Translations under genes and position numbers: made by a program
Shown here: positions 5,596 through 6,402 of the stretch, one piece after another
How positions within the stretch are numbered: the stretch's first letter is position 1
Layout: every line of letters starts with the position of its first letter
Notes under the pieces: generated by a model
What the model saw: only the letters and a program-made list of their open reading frames with translations
What the model was told of the DNA's origin: nothing
Database searches by the model: none
NCBI GenBank assembly: GCA_026706425.1
Contig: JAPOYW010000052.1
Coordinates: 4,142-10,543 of the forward strand
DNA: 6,402 nt
Direction: 5' to 3'
Source: Gammaproteobacteria bacterium
GTDB lineage: Bacteria > Pseudomonadota > Gammaproteobacteria > Pseudomonadales > Azotimanducaceae

Positions 5596-6402
5596 ACTGC
5601 CGACGGAAACGGCTTGCGTTGCCGTCCGGCCTTCGTCGATCAGCAGGGCGATCCCGCCGGTGGCGAGGGCGTCGTCCTGGGTTTCCAGCAACGTCTCGCC
5701 GTCCACTGTGCCGGTAATCGTCGAGCCCCACACTGCGATCTCCAACTGGTAGGTGCGATAGAACTCCACGTCGAACGGCGCCTCGGCCAGCACCGTCGTG
5801 CCGTCCAGTTCGCGAACGATCTGGACCGAACCCTGGGCGTTCAGCACCAGCGCGTAGTAGCGACGCATGCCTTGGACCCGCGCTGCGATCCCGGCCCGGC
5901 GTATCAGGTGCGGCGTCACATCGGCGCCCACCCGGTAGTCCCGCCAATCCCGCGCACCGTGCAGGAGCAGGCCCGTGCCCCGGTTGTGGACCAGGCGGAA
6001 CGACTCGCCCCAGCGGGGGTGGTAGTGGTCGACGCCGTTCACCCAGGCCCGGCTCCACATGCTGCCCGGAACCTGCGAGAGCTTGACCTCGGGGGCACCG
6101 GACCAGTGCAACCGGTCGAGGTACAGCGTGCCGCCTGACGGAGCAGACACCAGTTGAACGCCCACTTCTGCAACGGGGTAGCCACCGAGGTCGGGAATGG
6201 TCCAGGTCAGTTCGGCGCGGGCACCCGGGTCCAGGGTGGTCGGCGTATTGCGCAGCGTCATGAGCTTGTCGTCGGCATCGAACACGCGTATGCAGATCGA
6301 GACCTCCGCCGCCTCGTCGACGTTCTTGGCAAGTTCCACATTGGCCGCGACGGTCTGGCCGGGCGACAGCGTCGGGCTCGTCATCAGGCCGTAGCCGCGG
6401 CC
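5587..6402 (-). CDS. C-terminal beta-sandwich part of a large protein, probably ADP-ribosylglycohydrolase family (5' part beyond right edge)
   Basis: The minus frame is open from the right edge to TAG at 5587-5589, giving 271 residues. An ATG at 6384 is in frame, but coding continues upstream of it (GRGYGL), and no clear ribosome-binding site precedes it, so I treat the gene as 5'-partial. Numbering from that Met, residues 1-95 form a beta-rich module (PTLSPGQTV, VSICIRVFDADDKL, DPGARAELTWTIPD, GTLYLDRLHWSG) resembling a carbohydrate-binding fold. Residues 108-262 (MWSRAWVNGVD, DYRVGADVTPH, GIAARVQGMRRYYALVL, GGIALLIDEGRTATQAV) resemble a concanavalin/LamG-like or DUF1080-like module. I recall this pair following the catalytic domain of some bacterial ADP-ribosylglycohydrolase-family proteins. 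The catalytic domain is outside the window, so the family name is an inference; a glycan-binding protein of another class is possible. Confidence 0.6.
   Translation of the reverse strand, partial: GRGYGLMTSPTLSPGQTVAANVELAKNVDEAAEVSICIRVFDADDKLMTLRNTPTTLDPGARAELTWTIPDLGGYPVAEVGVQLVSAPSGGTLYLDRLHWSGAPEVKLSQVPGSMWSRAWVNGVDHYHPRWGESFRLVHNRGTGLLLHGARDWRDYRVGADVTPHLIRRAGIAARVQGMRRYYALVLNAQGSVQIVRELDGTTVLAEAPFDVEFYRTYQLEIAVWGSTITGTVDGETLLETQDDALATGGIALLIDEGRTATQAVSVGSNP

Noticed and set aside
5614..6138. Plus-strand open frame (174 codons) opposite the beta-sandwich gene
   Set aside because: It is a shadow of a minus-strand frame with clear domain motifs.
6382..6384. ATG at 6384 as the true start of the beta-sandwich gene
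   Set aside because: The frame is open upstream to the edge with plausible coding (GRGYGL), there is no clear ribosome-binding site, and the domains are typical C-terminal modules of larger proteins.

Overview
The window looks like chromosomal DNA of a Gram-negative member of the Pseudomonadota, most likely an uncultured gammaproteobacterium. A TonB-dependent outer-membrane receptor implies an outer membrane, a Coq4-type protein fits a ubiquinone user, and an Rpn/YhgA-type nuclease with a DUF4351-like tail is common in such genomes. Taxonomy is inferred from gene families only.

Layout. From 1 to 2245 (minus) runs the first 748 codons of a TonB-dependent receptor; its C-terminus lies beyond the left edge. 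From 2246 to 2599 is a hairpin- and repeat-rich intergenic region with a candidate promoter for the receptor. From 2600 to 3322 (minus) is a complete Coq4-family gene, divergent across 72 bp from a complete short-chain dehydrogenase/reductase (SDR) gene at 3395-4174 (plus). A complete Rpn-family PD-(D/E)XK nuclease/putative transposase gene follows at 4318-5373 (plus). A structured 213-bp gap leads to 5587-6402 (minus), the C-terminal part of a large beta-sandwich protein, probably of the ADP-ribosylglycohydrolase family, whose 5' part lies beyond the right edge.

The most notable structure is not a gene. An imperfect repeat of about 125 bp occurs twice in opposite orientation, at about 2372-2497 and 5471-5595. 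The two copies bracket exactly the coq4-like, SDR and rpn-like genes. A partial third copy of one repeat end lies at 2548-2582. The left copy also coincides with a drop in base composition: four sampled 60-nt lines of the receptor gene are about 54% G+C, against about 68% for four sampled lines to its right. The block may be a mobile or rearranged segment, or the repeats may belong to a widespread intergenic family that landed on both sides by chance.

Functionally, the Coq4-like protein and the SDR may share divergent control and act on a quinone-like or other hydrophobic substrate. The receptor would import an unidentified substrate through the outer membrane. No gene here fixes a pathway. 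No tRNA, rRNA, CRISPR array or intact insertion sequence was seen.
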